Positions 9,756 to 21,477 of a stretch of 64,000 bases of DNA are shown piece after piece (positions within the stretch are counted from its first letter, which is position 1; every line of letters begins with the position of its first letter). Made by a program: the position numbers and the translations under genes. The stretch comes from Hermatobates lingyangjiaoensis (taxonomy: Eukaryota > Arthropoda > Insecta > Hemiptera > Hermatobatidae), in the NCBI GenBank assembly GCA_026182355.1, contig JAPFBL010000576.1, forward strand, positions 108,352 through 172,351, in the 5' to 3' direction. The notes under the pieces are model-generated. The model made no database searches. It saw only the letters and a program-made list of their open reading frames with translations, and had not been told where the DNA came from.

Positions 9756-10965
9756 TAGATGGATGGGTGGGTATGTATGTATCCAAGAGATTTTGAAGAG
9801 ACTACTGTTCAGAATCTTTGATGGATCAAACTCATGTTTTACTCAAAAATTCGCCTTATAGTATAGATGGACCCTACTATTTGGGACCAATTAAACATGA
9901 TGAGAAAGTCAATTTTTTTATGTGTTTTTTTTTTTAAATGTGTTTTTAGACAACATTTTCACATTTGTAAATTTTTTGTATCAGTTTTTGATTAGTTTCG
10001 CATTGTTTAAAGAATTTACAGATAATGTATAAGTTAATTCAAGTTCATAATGTAAAATTCAGATTATAGCAGTAACAAAAGTTTTAAAGAAGCATATTCT
10101 TGTATTAACGATTCTTATATCACTGAATACTCAAGGTAATGAATCCATTTGAGCTGAATACCCGCTCATAAAAGTTCTATTTCAGCGAAATTTGTAGTTA
10201 GAACGATAACGAAAGTCTAAGGTGGACTGAAGTTCATTTCTTTGTCCTAAATCATTCCTCCAGAACAGCTCTAACTCCCAGATTATAGGCCCTGCCCCCC
10301 TCTTTTAGCTTTGATCCTAAATTGAAAAATAGTTGGGAAGACTTTACCCTCATCGAGGTTCAAATTTCTCTTTATTCCTTCAATACAGCCTCCTGAACCA
10401 GACCGAATAGCATTTACAGCCTCTATAGTTCTCTTAAAACATCGATTATAGTACCCTCTTGTTCAACTTTTCTTAATTTATCTTCTTTTGATTTCAATAG
10501 AGTCCAATATAATTAAAAAAAAATTCTATTATTGTTAGAATTGCTACTCGTTACTTACTAGTGCTTACATACGAGCACTTAGTATATGACAGATATTCTT
10601 TATATCAACCAAGAAATATCAAAAAATAGAGTAAAGCATCGAAACTTGTATATATGTCAAAATTTTAGAATTTCTTTTTTGTCATTACCGTTGTACATGA
10701 TTTACTATAAAGTAAAAATTGAATTTAAAAAAAACCTGTAATAAACCAATAAGGATAATTGAATGGTAATTGTTTTAAACTTGCAAAAATAACAATTTAT
10801 GTGTTATGTGGAATAAGATTTAGTGTTGGAATGGAGAAAGGGGAAAGATGCGGTTACTTGGTGATGGACGAAGCGGCAGATTCTCTTATCCAGGTTGAGA
10901 ACTGGAAAGCCCCAACTGACTTGATTAATGCCGAAACCGGCAGCCGATTTGTCTCCTAGCAAACC
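9756..10965. other. No gene supportable
   Basis: AT-rich sequence. The 66-residue frame from 10759 has no recognisable domain and runs into the CA repeat. It is treated as chance. Confidence 0.5.
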
Positions 10966-10973
10966 ACACACAG

Positions 10974-11005
<32 letters not shown>

Positions 11006-11015
11006 TACACACACA
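10966..11015. repeat. CA microsatellite
   Basis: Continuous CA dinucleotides with one AAATA interruption. Confidence 0.92.
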
Positions 11016-11294
11016 GCATCGACAAGATTAATAGAGGCTTTCGCAAAACTTTATATTTACTTAGATAAATGAATCAATCAACCCTCTTGGACTACTCTAA
11101 TTGAAAATCTACATCAAACAAAGAAATGAATTAGTAAGATAATACTGTTAAAACAAGGCAATACCATTATCACACAAGGGGTCAGCGTTAATTTCAAACT
11201 AATTAACGGACTAATATCTCTAAACAAGCTCAGTTACCAATTACCATCCATTACAGTTCAGCCAACAATTTTTAACAATTTTTAATTACTGTCA
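11016..11294. other. No gene recognised
   Basis: AT-rich unique DNA with no feature seen. Confidence 0.5.
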
Positions 11295-11295
11295 A

Positions 11296-11342
<47 letters not shown>

Positions 11343-11439
11343 AATGTTCAAACGACAATAAGAAATGGGATGTTTTTTTCTCATTTCTCACTGTAGTTTG
11401 AACAATGATTGTTGTTCCACAAGTTTACAGTAAAATTTT

Positions 11440-11492
<53 letters not shown>

Positions 11493-11504
11493 ATATATAT
11501 TTAT
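11295..11504. mobile_element. Truncated foldback A4 between two TA microsatellites
   Basis: TA tracts at about 11300-11338 and 11443-11500 bracket a short family A hairpin (11340-11442). The left arm is GTTCAAACGACAATAAGAAAT; the right arm is ATTTCTCACTGTAGTTTGAAC followed by the outer end. The centre is deleted, so both hammerhead cores are gone. Confidence 0.7.
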
Positions 11505-11879
11505 AACAAATTCAATAATACAACGACCGTTTGATATAATAGATGTGTCATCCAATATAGATTTGGTAAATTTTCTACGTTCAAAAATAAAACTCTCATT
11601 GCCGATATTTCGGTTTTATTTACAATCCTTGTTATAGGCAGAAGTAAAAATTTTTTGAATATGAAAATTAAATTTACATTGTTAGATTAAACATTTTTAT
11701 GTTTGTAAACATTGTTTAAATTTAAACATGTAAAAATAATGTAAATTTAATTTTCCTATTCTAAAAAAATTCTTAATCCTGTCTATGAAATAGGTTTTAA
11801 ATAGCAAGTCAAATGTCTTCAACGAGAGTTTAATTTTCGAACCTAAAAAATTGACCAAATTCCGATTAGATAACACACC

Positions 11880-11906
<27 letters not shown>
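11505..11906. mobile_element. Foldback element D3
   Basis: The minus arm (about 11521-11650, with CTCTCATTGCCGATATTTCGG) and plus arm (about 11745-11870, with CTGTCTATGAAATAGG and CAACGAGAG) are inverted around an AT-rich centre. The left end (AAATTCAATAAT, then CGACCGTTTGATA) matches D5 near 44650. The right end goes straight into a TA tract (11881-11906). Confidence 0.68.
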
Positions 11907-11912
<6 letters not shown>

Positions 11913-12994
11913 AAGTTATTAGAACTATTAATAAGATTTAATCACAATAAAATAATATGCTAAATAACATGTGATAATGTATATTCATATAAATAATGTA
12001 ATTTATTTTTTCATGTTATTGTAATTAATTTAGTACTGATGTAGTCCTGAAGCTTTCAGTAAACACAAACGCCATGTTTGCTTCAATGTGTTTTGAGGAA
12101 ATTTTGACGCTAAACGAAACCTCTATAAAGAAAATAAATGTTTTTATATTTATAAAAACAGAATATAAATATATAATAATGCCTATATAAATAAAATTGA
12201 ATAAAACAAACATTACATTAGGACAAAATATGAAACGATTAAAGGAAAATAAAGCCTCGTAGCATACTTGTATAACTCACTTGGGTAGGAGAGGACTTAG
12301 AGACTGCAGAAAGATATGTTACCAAGTTGGAAAGTATCCGATAACAGATTCGATGAAGTTTGTAAATTATTGATATAAAATAGTAATTATTATTAAATGC
12401 TGATATGGACACGCAAGGGTTGTATATTTATAAATACGCCATTTAAACATAAATTTCGTAATTTGCTTATGAAACTAAGTTACAGTATATCACCCGCTTA
12501 TATTTATTTATTTATGATTATGTTGAGCTAAACATTTAGTACCTGCAGATTAAAGTATTAATATTTATGCAGAGGCGTTTTTTAAGCATAGGCAAACTTG
12601 CATAATCCCCTTCGGCAATAACTCACTAATTGAACCAACAGCTGGAGATCAAAAGTAAATATTTGACCATGAATCTTTAATAAAGATACTTCCCTAGCAG
12701 TAGTTGGTTGTGAATGTATTTTAGATTAATTTTAAAGGCTTGGGGAAAAGGTCAAGTTCTTAGCATCCAATTTGTTTCAACAGACTGAAATAAAAATTCA
12801 ACTTCATCCCCAAGATAGAGGTTTTATTCAAACTTTAATTAACATAGCTGTGTTTACCCTTTTGATTTGAGAGTTTTGTAGAATCAAGTATGTTCAATCG
12901 CCATGTTGTTTTATTTTCCGAAATTACTTTTTAATTAAAGTAAGTTTTACTTCATCTGACAATAATTCAAACATTAATTTATATGATTAAAAAA
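11907..12994. other. No gene; possible family J scrap near 12000-12070
   Basis: AT-rich DNA. TGATGTAGTCCTGAAG near 12038 matches the lead-in to the J hammerhead at the window end (TAGATGTAGTCCTGAAG), but the GAA half is not preserved. Confidence 0.4.
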
Positions 12995-13228
12995 GGGGGG
13001 GGGGAGGTCAGCTTAGTGGTTAACGTGCTTGCATCTGAATTGGTAGGTTCGGAGTTCGATACCCATCTGGTCCTCTATTTATTCACGTGGGTGGTAAATA
13101 AATCTGGGCATATCGTACCTAGGAAAGGACGTTAAACCACTGTCCCAAGCTTGTACGATATCAGGTACCCTAAATACACTTGAGTTAGGCAAAATTTAGG
13201 ACTCCCAATGTAGAATCAACAGTTAATG
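12995..13228 (+). mobile_element. tRNA-derived SINE, 3' truncated or diverged
   Basis: After a G run it reads GGTCAGCTTAGTGGTTAACG (box A-like), AGTTCGATACCC (box B), TTTATTCACGTGGG and TAGGACTCCCAATGTAGAATC. It stops before the CCTAA tail. Confidence 0.85.
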
Positions 13229-13431
13229 TTGATTCTCGCCTCAATAACAACAATAGAAGGGAAAATCATACAAATTTGGGCAATAATATCTACAACAACT
13301 GTTACTATTGGCAACCAAGGACATAGAACATTTTGTCCTAAGAACTGTAAAAAATCAAATATATTACGATCACAACTGATAACATTTGTCATCTACAAAT
13401 TAAACAAACTTCAAAAAAGAGAAGTTGACAT

Positions 13432-13485
13432 TTGAAGAAAAACCAATGGTTGTAGCGAAACGTTGTATCTTTACATACTCACTCC
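13432..13485 (+). ncRNA. Possible decayed hammerhead-like remnant
   Basis: TTTGAAGA, an AACCAATGGTT hairpin, then GCGAAACGTTGTATC resembles the ACGT-type cores seen at 41051 and 63921. Stem I pairing is weak, so this is a low-confidence relic. Confidence 0.3.
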
Positions 13486-13639
13486 AAATGCAGAGTGGAT
13501 TCATTGTTAGGCTTTTTAACAATAAACCTACTGTAAATATTAACATCGGTTTTGATTCATTAAAGTAATAGTTATGTATGTAAGAAGTGACTCATTTATG
13601 TTTGTTTGATTATAGCTACACTGGACCTAGTGGTACATA

Positions 13640-14400
13640 GATTAAGCAATGTCAGTGACGTAAAGGAGAAGGCGCGCGAGGGGCGGTCCTATGTGGCACC
13701 TGCCAGGGGGCGGCATTATGAGGGGGTAAATATAGAAAATAGAAAAAAAATTATAAAAAGCTAACAAAAAGTCTGAAATTTTTACCAAAATGAAATTTCA
13801 TATACCAAAAAGTTCCATATTGTTAATATGTTTTTTTTGTGTAATAATGTTTTTAAACGGATTTTTCAACTATAATATTTGAAAATTAAAAATAAATTTC
13901 TTTTAAAAATTTTCAAAACTACTTTTTTTAAAGGGGTTGAAAGTGTATTATATTTTTTGCGTAGTCAATTTAATTTAAAATTTTTTTGATATTAACTGAC
14001 TACGCAAAAAATATAATACACTTTCAACCCCTTTAAAAAAGTAGTTTTGAAAATTTTAAATGAAATTTATTTTTAATGTCCAAATATTACAGTCGAAAAA
14101 TTCGTTTAAAAACATTATTACACAAAAAACATGTTAACAATATGGAACTTATAAAATTTTTTTTAAAAAAAAAATTATATTAAAGACGATTGTATATGTG
14201 TACGACACAATAACAATATGGGAGTCTGGTCCTAACGACAGCAGTCTAAAATTAGATCTTTTATTGTAATTCAGTAAAAATAAATATTTGCAGGACTTTT
14301 TAGAATTTTGAAAGTTTATGGATTATCAACAGTTTAGAGTGGGGTGGGGGGGGGGGGGGGGGGCAATCTAACGAACGTCGTGGGCGGCCGTTTCATCTCC
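13640..14400. mobile_element. Large palindromic element with GC-rich ends
   Basis: Arms of about 155 bp (roughly 13805-13965 and 13990-14155) are reverse complements. They share GGGGTTGAAAGTGTATTATA and GACTACGC, with about 25 bp between. Outside the hairpin lie G-rich blocks (13665-13730 with GGGGCGGTCCTATG; 14335-14395 with GGGCGGCCG), which look like the ends of a DNA-transposon-type MITE. Terminal repeats and target duplication were not found. Confidence 0.6.
14342..14363. repeat. Poly-G run
   Basis: About 20 G residues with one T near the start. It could form a quadruplex or be a length-unstable assembly site. Confidence 0.85.
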
Positions 14401-15515
14401 ATAGTTTCTCCTCGACTGGGAAATGTTGATTAAGAAGAAGTATAATTTATGCCACAAAGAACAGAGAGAGGTAAATTTACGTTTTAGTTACCACATTATT
14501 TGGAGAAAAACTCTAAATGAATTTCTATTTTAAGGGAAATGACAGTGAAAAACATTTTTAAGTAAGAAGATAAAAGGAACAATGAACATGAAGGAAGGTG
14601 ACATAAATGTTTATAATGTAAAGAGAAGTGTGTGGGGAGGAAGAAATGTGGAGGAATAATGCACTATAATCAGGGCAGGACCAAGGGCTGACAGTTGTGA
14701 AGGTCCGCTCCTTTGTGGCCCTACCTAATGAGTCCCTTTAAAAAGGGCTTATCTTAACCAGATAACCCTTGAGCCTTCATCACAATCAACTTGCAATTTT
14801 TCTAGTTGAGTTCAGTTTACAGGCCCTAACAAATCATATGGTTTGCAATCAAATAAATAACTTGAAAAACTTATTGCAATTACCAATTACAGATAAAACA
14901 GAAATCATATTTTTCGTCATTTAATATTAAAAAAAAAAGTCAGAATCTAGATATATTTAAAAAATAATATTCAAAATGCCCAACCGTTAATTAAAAATTA
15001 TTATATAATTATGGAATTAACCACGACACAAAATTAGTTGTCCAGATTATTATTGAAGTTTCAAATTTTATCTGTATCTATTTCAAAGTAATGTATGTTA
15101 ATATATGTCAATATACTTAGAATTATAAAGAAACAGTTCTAATTTAAAAAACAAAACAAAACATAAGACTTACTTCAAGTTAGAATAGAAATTTAAACAC
15201 TGATACTCTAGAAGGTGTACCAAAGATGACATGGCTGTATATCAAAATATAGCAAAGAGCTGTGACTGATGTATCTTGTTCAGCATAATTAGGGAACCCT
15301 AAAAAATATAGATAAAAACTTTGATAGTCGAACTATCACTTATAGTTGACATACTGAAGTCGAAATATTGAAAAGTGAGTCCTAATTTTTACAGTTCTAT
15401 GTGTCACCAGTTCATTTTAAGTTGTAATCAGTCCTTACGGATCGCATATCGTTTATCACTTATATAAATAAAGATTTTCAATTATCTCATGAAATAAAAA
15501 TTCACGCATAAACCT
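14401..15515. other. No gene recognised
   Basis: AT-rich unique-looking sequence; no ORF of note. Confidence 0.5.
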
Positions 15516-15517
15516 TG

Positions 15518-15693
15518 ATAAGAAATCAAAAAATGACTAAGATCTTTCAATGTTAGCAAGAGGTCTTCGTCCGAGTCATAAACCCAACTCATTTGAAGAC
15601 CGCTTGCTACGGTTGAAAGATCTTAGTCCTTTTTCCCCATTTCATGTTGTGGTTTGATCATTGATTGTTATATCATGTGTTTATGTGAAATCT
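15518..15693. mobile_element. Foldback element A5 (decayed)
   Basis: The left arm carries GACTAAGATCTTTCAATGTTAGC. The right arm carries GAAGACCGCTTGCTACGG, then GAAAGATCTTAGTCC and the outer end through GTGAAATC. The central CTGACGA is lost from the right arm. Confidence 0.7.
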
Positions 15694-15737
15694 GTATATA
15701 CATATTGTAAACAGGAAAACGATCCAAAAGGACAACA

Positions 15738-16014
15738 AACGTTTCACGATGAATCACAAACACAGAACTAAGGAATAAACACACTTACTGTCTCTAATTT
15801 TCGGTTGAACCATCATCAGGAGAGTTGAGATAGGGACACCAAGCGTACTTGTGAAGCGACTGATGGAGACCAACGGTTGGGTCTCCAACCGTCGCTTCAC
15901 AAGTACGCTTGGTGTCCCTATCTCAACTCTCCTGATGACGGTTCAACCGAAAATTAGAGACAGTAAGTGTGTTTGTTCCTCAGTTCTGTGTTTGTGATTC
16001 ATCGTGAAACGTTT
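15738..16014. mobile_element. Foldback element B2
   Basis: The arms 15738-15860 and 15891-16014 are reverse complements around about 30 bp. The left arm differs from the right at a few bases (for example CATCATC against GATGACG). The right end joins a TA tract at 16014-16030. It lies 45 bp after A5. Confidence 0.82.
15927..15961 (+). ncRNA. Hammerhead-like ribozyme, family B (right arm of B2)
   Basis: CTGATGA at 15932-15938; stem II GGTT/AACC; GAA at 15949-15951; self-complementary AATT at 15952-15955; A15956 as cleavage base. GAGA (15957-15960) pairs with CTCT/TCTC just before CTGATGA to form a 4-bp stem I. All invariant core bases are present. Helix III is only 2 bp if folded alone. Confidence 0.65.
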
Positions 16015-16030
16015 ATATATATATATATAT

Positions 16031-16849
16031 AGTCTTCTATGGGTTGTCCGGGGAAAGGAATATGATTACTGTAGGAGCTCACTGTAAAGTGAGGCTAATG
16101 TTTTCTGCCAAACATCATATAACACAGAGGGACTGTGTAACCTCTTTACCTATTGGCAGAATTACTGAGGCTTCGCTGAGCAGCGTGTAACTGGGACCGC
16201 ACGCATAGACCTGTAAACTTCACCTCTATTGGTCAATATTGTAACGAATATATATATATATCCAAAAGTATCAGAATAAACGCATGTAACTCTTATAATC
16301 AAGGAAATCAGGAATAAAAGTAGAAAAAGAAAAGGTAAAAAAAGTTTTAAGCAGTTTCTTTGTAATATAAAGTTTTCAAAGAACTAAAAAGTTTCGTCCT
16401 TTGAAAACAGGGTAACATTTGAAAGCGCTTATAACTTTTTTCTGCTCTTTTACTACTATTAGTGGTGATTTCTTTAACATATTCAGTGAGGCTAAAATTT
16501 GATTCACTGGTGCTGAAATATTAATTTGTCATGTTTTTTTTTTGCTTCTATATAAAATGGCTTGTTTGGCAACTAATTTCTTCAACTTTACCTGTAGTAT
16601 TGTCTGAGACACCTAAAAAAATTGATATACTCTTGATCATTTAAGGAACAATATGCCTTTTGGAACTTTTAACTTCCAGATTATAATAAGCATTTCAGGG
16701 CCATGAACTTTCTTTTGCTGCGTGAACTATATTACTGCGAGTTTGTAGTTAACAAGTGGAGGTTTTATTCAGGTTATCTGTTCTTACGGTGACGAATCAA
16801 TATGTTATAAGAAGATATAATATATTATAAACTTCTGTCATACTTCGTA
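16031..16849. other. No gene recognised
   Basis: A somewhat GC-richer block (16030-16250) with no frame or family recognised is followed by AT-rich DNA. A short TA tract lies at 16249-16260. Confidence 0.45.
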
Positions 16850-17045
16850 TTTCCCTAGTGGAGTCGGCCAACAGGTTTTACAAAAACTGCATCATCAATA
16901 GGACTAAATTTTGGTTTAGTCCCATTCATAATGCAGCCTTTGCGAAACTGATCAGACGATTCCACAAGCGATATACGAAGTATGACCGATGTTGATAGTA
17001 ATATTATCTTTACTAGCCTCTGTGGTACTAACAATAGGCATGTAT
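16850..17045. mobile_element. Foldback element K1
   Basis: TCATACTTCGTATTTCCCTAG near 16847 is mirrored by GCGATATACGAAGTATGACC near 16967. The right side continues into ACTAGCCTCTGTGGTACTAAC and AATAGGCATGTA. The same terminal block recurs at K2 (about 61515-61555), so these are two copies of one family. Confidence 0.6.
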
Positions 17046-17962
17046 AAAAAGAAAGTTTAATCTAAATTGTTTTATTTTTCCATTTAAACATCACATTTTA
17101 TGCAACACATAATCGCTGTACTCAAAGAGTTTTAAAATGTTTACGATGAGGTTTTTTATTGAATATAACTATTGAATTCAGAGGATATCTAACAGATAAG
17201 TAAGCACTGTGATTAATGAAGTCTTTATATATCAGTATTTGTCAGAAATCAATAAAACACCTCAAGAACTTGATAAATGAAACGGACTTGTGTTGGTTGA
17301 ATCCACAAATTACTTATATATATTGTTCTTTTATACAGATTACAAGAAACAATACTCGTATTTATACCTACAAAGATATGTGATATTCATTCGTGCTCAT
17401 TGCAAGGAACTCTATTTAAAAATAAACTTGATTCAGTCGAAAAATTTTACTTTGATAATAAAATTGGAGTTGGGTTAAGTAATAAGAAAAGTTATACAAT
17501 AGTTGATGAAAAAATTGAAAGAGTGAGCATGCGCTGAGTAGGTGAGAGTTAATTAGTTCAGGACAGGGTGATGCCTCAGGGGAAGAGTGAGCTAATTTGT
17601 AAAACAGAAGGGGTGGGGGGTGGTGGACATGAATTATTGATGGGTCTGGGGGAGAAGAAGCGGTCAGCAGAATCACCAGGATGAGGTGGGAACGGCAACA
17701 AATGATCCTAAACACAACAGCGCCCATCCGCATAATGCTGGCCGAAAGTGCGCCGCAAGATTAACAGATACTTGTCAGCTATCAAGCGCTATTGTGCTAT
17801 TGTGCAAAGCGGGAAATGTTCTGCTGCCTCAGCAAACCACTTCTTTAAGGTTAATCTTCAGCTAACTACTCCTATTGCAAAGTAAACGTTATAGAAGTTT
17901 GCAATAAATACCTTTTACAATATGTTCTTATCTATTCTTATCCATGGCATTATGGTTTAGAG
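17046..17962. other. No gene recognised
   Basis: It includes a purine/G-rich patch (about 17520-17740) that yields a 105-residue minus frame. Its composition-driven, proline/serine-rich reading has no domain. Confidence 0.45.
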
Positions 17963-18413
17963 CAGTGTTTCCCAAAGTGGGTGGTACAGCCCCCCTGGGG
18001 GCGGTGCTTTGATATCGGGAGGTGCCAATGCAAAAAGGATTTGGGGATTCTATTTCTATAAATAGAAAATGTTCATGCAATATAATTTCTAAATTTAAGC
18101 GAAAACACCACATGTAAACTTCTAGGAAACAGTTTCTTAAAATTATTTGATTTGATAATTCATTTTTATGTTAAAAGTATATTCTCACCTAAGTTTTTTT
18201 ATTATGTATTAATTCTTTTGCATAAATATGCTATGAAACAATACATCTATTGGATTGTAAATAAATATTCGATTAGTAATTATTTTAATTTAATTATTAA
18301 AATGTTACTCATTTGGTTATTTAGTCTAGGAATCTGATTATTATTCAATGGTGTTGAGTTATAGGTGTATGGACCCAAGGGGGCGGTCACTCGAAAAAGT
18401 TTAGGAAACACTG
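17963..18413. mobile_element. hAT-type MITE
   Basis: The left end CAGTGTTTCCCAAAGTGG and the right end, read inward as CAGTGTTTCCTAAACT, form imperfect terminal inverted repeats. These have the CAGxG...TTTCCCAAA character common in hAT elements. The interior is non-coding. Flanking 8-mers GTTTAGAG and CTTTGTAG match at 5 of 8 positions, so any target duplication has decayed. Confidence 0.72.
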
Positions 18414-19630
18414 CTTTGTAGTGAAGAGTAAGTTTGGTGTGGTGAGAAAGACTCAGTATGTCAATCTATTAAGGATTTGGTATCTTGTGGTATAAAAATG
18501 TGAGTTTATATACTTAGAGGATTTGAGTTTGCTATGGTAGAATGATTGGGTTGCTGTTGTAAATCAACTGAGGATATCAAACTTTTAAGGCTTATGTACA
18601 CTGTGGTATAAAATAATTGAGTATGCTATGATTCAGTATTCTATGGTGAAAAAGGCTGTACGTGATAGGGTTAGAAGGTTGCTTTTGGCTTGAATAAAAG
18701 ACTTGTTTATATCTGGCTTAGAAGATTGTGTACGGAAAACTTTGACGAATTGAATATGCTTTAATCTGAATGATTAAGTATGATGTGGTTACAACGTTTG
18801 AGACTACCAAGCTTGATAAAGATGGAATATACTACGGTATAAAATATTGAGTATAACTTGCTGATAAGGATTGTGCATAATTTTTTGCTAATGCTTGTAT
18901 GAGTTGTTGCCCACGTGATTAATCATACTGTAGACTAAAGGAGTGAGTATACTCTATTGTAAGCTTCATATATGAGTATATGAATATTCATATATGAGTA
19001 TAACTTTAGTATTCCATGTATAGAAGGATTTAGCACTCTATGGTGTGAATAACTAGGCATAAAATATATTGACAAATTGAGTATTCTACTTTGTGAGGAA
19101 CTGTGTGCGTTATGATTAGAATGATTTAGTATACTGTGGTATGAAGGATCGCCTCTGAAAGACATAGAACAGATGAATATACTGTGGTTTGAGGGATTCA
19201 GTACGTTATGATTACAACGATTTAGTATACTTTGGTATGAAGGATCACCTCTGAAAGACATGGAACACTTGAATATACTGTGGTGTGAGGGATTGAGTAC
19301 GTTATGATTAGAACGATTTAGTATACTGTGGTATGAAGGATCACCTCTGAAAGACATAGAACACTTGAATATACTGTGGTGTGAGGGATTGAGTACGTTA
19401 TGATTAGAACGATTTAGTATACTGTGGTATGAAGGATCACCTCTGAAAGACATAGAACACTTGAATATACTGTGGTGTGAGGGATTGAGTACGTTATGAC
19501 TAGAACGATTTAGTATACTGTGGTATGAAGGATCGCCACTGAAATACATACATAGAACGGTTGAGTTTGTTGTGGTTTGAGGGACTGAGTAAGTTATAAT
19601 TTGAAGAATTGAATATACTACATTTGGAAA
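18414..19630. repeat. Degenerate minisatellite with 96-bp core array
   Basis: From 19135 to 19550 a 96-bp unit (GAATATACTGTGGTGTGAGG ... AAGGATCACCTCTGAAAGAC) repeats about four times with few changes. The outer region to 18430 holds diverged shorter units around GAGTATACTATGGTATAA. Because 96 is divisible by three, the minus strand (18935-19549) stays open for 204 codons and reads as a 32-residue repeat rich in S, N and H. I treat that frame as a by-product. Confidence 0.88.
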
Positions 19631-20659
19631 AACTTATTGTGTAGTAAGCAAGTAAAACTTAGTAATTTAAACAATTAAAAAAAGTTTATATTTATTATAT
19701 ACTATAACCATTATAAAAACAGTAACGGTGTACATATTTTTAAAGAATAAAAAAATATATTTTTTCTACTCTACTGCGTGGGAGTGCTATGAAATCTTCA
19801 TATAATCTTTGTGATGGAACAGAAAGAAGCTTATTGTGTTAACCATAACAAAAAAAAACTTCTCCTTTGTGACATACACTTTACAGAAGAAACTTAATTA
19901 AAAAGTATATTTCTTCTATAGCAGACAGCTCAAAATTATCAGTTTTTATTATTTTTTTCTTTATTAATAAGATTTTTAAAATTTTGTTCGTAATTAAATC
20001 ATGAAATTAGTTAAATCTTAATTTTGACTTACACTTTGTTTTAGTGTTTCCTAAAATTATAAATGTATGTGTCTATTAAGCAGTATTATTAAAAAAATAA
20101 TAATATTATTCGGAAAAAATAAAGAATTTTATGTCTGTTCACGTCATTGTGACTTATTCTTATTTATTTGGTAGCAGTTTACTGTGGCTTTGCACGACTA
20201 ATAAAAAAAATATTTTCTAGTGAATACAAGGTTGGGTTGTTAAAATTAAAGTAAAAATAAAAACAAGTATAATTCATACAAAAAGATAAAATGCTGTTTA
20301 TCAGTTTATGGTAATACATATGAATTTAGATATTGTTGTTATAACATTTACTGTTAATTCTGTCTTGATAACTTGCCGAGAAGTAAAATAAACGTCAAGG
20401 TAAAAATGAGCCAAATGAAGACCAGCATTAAACATAAAAGCCTATATATGTGTACATATACAAAGAAAATATTCTTATTTAATGTATTTTTTTTTAATGT
20501 CACTAAAAGAATAAAGTAATAACAAATAAAACGTAATCAGATCGAATGAAAAGGAAAAAATAGTATAACTGGCTCGGTTATGATACTCGTATCTTGGTAC
20601 ATGAATAGCAAAATATAATCAACTCTGAAGCTATATCAATTTCATTTATTTGTTATTTT
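19631..20659. other. AT-rich DNA, no gene
   Basis: Many poly-A/T runs; nothing recognised. Confidence 0.5.
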
Positions 20660-20986
20660 ATTTTCGATAATGAGATGGAGGGTTTACTAGAAAGCTACAC
20701 CACTGAGGCTGATTCCATACCAATGATTGTATATTAAATTGTATATTGTACAATTATTATTGATTTCTAAGCATTGCCAAACTCAAATGTATTAACAGTT
20801 GGGATCTTTAAGGAGTAGCTGAGGACGTAATGATGGCATTGTCGGCTTTACATCCTCTTCGGTGGACGACGTGCTCGTATTTTAGTTCCTCCTTCTCGAA
20901 AAAAACGAAGACGAGAGTAAGAATCGAACCCTGATCTACCAGTCTAGAGGCCAGAATGCAAGCCACTGGGCTACTCTGACCCGGTT
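20660..20986 (-). mobile_element. Diverged tRNA-derived SINE, minus strand, type-2 tail
   Basis: Read on the minus strand: CCGGGTCAGAGTAGCCCAGTGG, GATCAGGGTTCGATTCTTACTC (box B region), and GAGCACGTCGTCCACC. The distal end CCACTGAGGCTGATTCCATACC reads in the opposite direction and matches the type-2 tails. The body is diverged from the common subfamily. Confidence 0.68.
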
Positions 20987-21320
20987 ACAATAATTGTATT
21001 TTTACGCAATTTACAGTTCTTTAAAACTTTGTAAGGTTATTGATGTAATACAGAAATTTTTTTTTTAAAAAAATGTACTGAATGGAATTTAAAATCGCCC
21101 GTATATTACAGATTTAATCTACAAATTAAAGACGTTAACTTTTTCTAAGTAATTTAGAATGAATATTTAGTTATCTATTGTTTACTATTTTTTTCTTTTT
21201 TGTCATATTTATACGTATGAATAATAGTCATAGACATATGATGCTACTTTAGTATACCATATTATTAACTTACACAGAGAAATTATGACCATTTTTTTAA
21301 TTAAATTCAACTTTTTTTTT
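20987..21320. other. AT-rich DNA, no gene
   Basis: Nothing recognised. Confidence 0.5.
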
Positions 21321-21323
21321 ATC

Positions 21324-21477
21324 ATCCTGGGGTAAATGGATGAAAAAAAGTCTCCATTGTGTAAAAAAGTCTGCATTATTTTATCCATTAACCCCAGTAT
21401 GAGTAAATATAACACAATTATGGATTGCACAACTAAAGAGTTGATTTTATCTTTTTTTTTTTCAAAAACAATAACTT
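21324..21477 (+). pseudogene. Hairpin followed by family G 5'-frame scrap (G3)
   Basis: CCTGGGGTAAATGGATGAAA and TTTTATCCATTAACCCCAG make a hairpin (about 21326-21397). Immediately after, ATG at 21399 opens MSKYNTIMDCTTKEL, which closely matches MSKYDTITDYTNNDL at 52501. This is therefore a third copy of that 5' coding scrap. Its function is unknown; it is inferred to be a PLE ORF start by analogy with 41141. Confidence 0.45.

Noticed and set aside
11440..11637. Open frame starting with an Ile-Tyr run
   Set aside because: Translation of a TA microsatellite joined to a family D element.
13640..14400. hAT assignment for the palindromic element
   Set aside because: GGGGCGG/GGCGGC edges resemble some hAT interiors, but no CAG-type terminal repeat or 8-bp duplication could be found.
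17416..17733. 105-residue minus frame
   Set aside because: Runs through a purine-rich patch; Pro/Ser-rich reading without motif.
18935..19549. 204-residue minus-strand protein
   Set aside because: It tracks a 96-bp tandem repeat (multiple of three) with no domain, signal or splice context.
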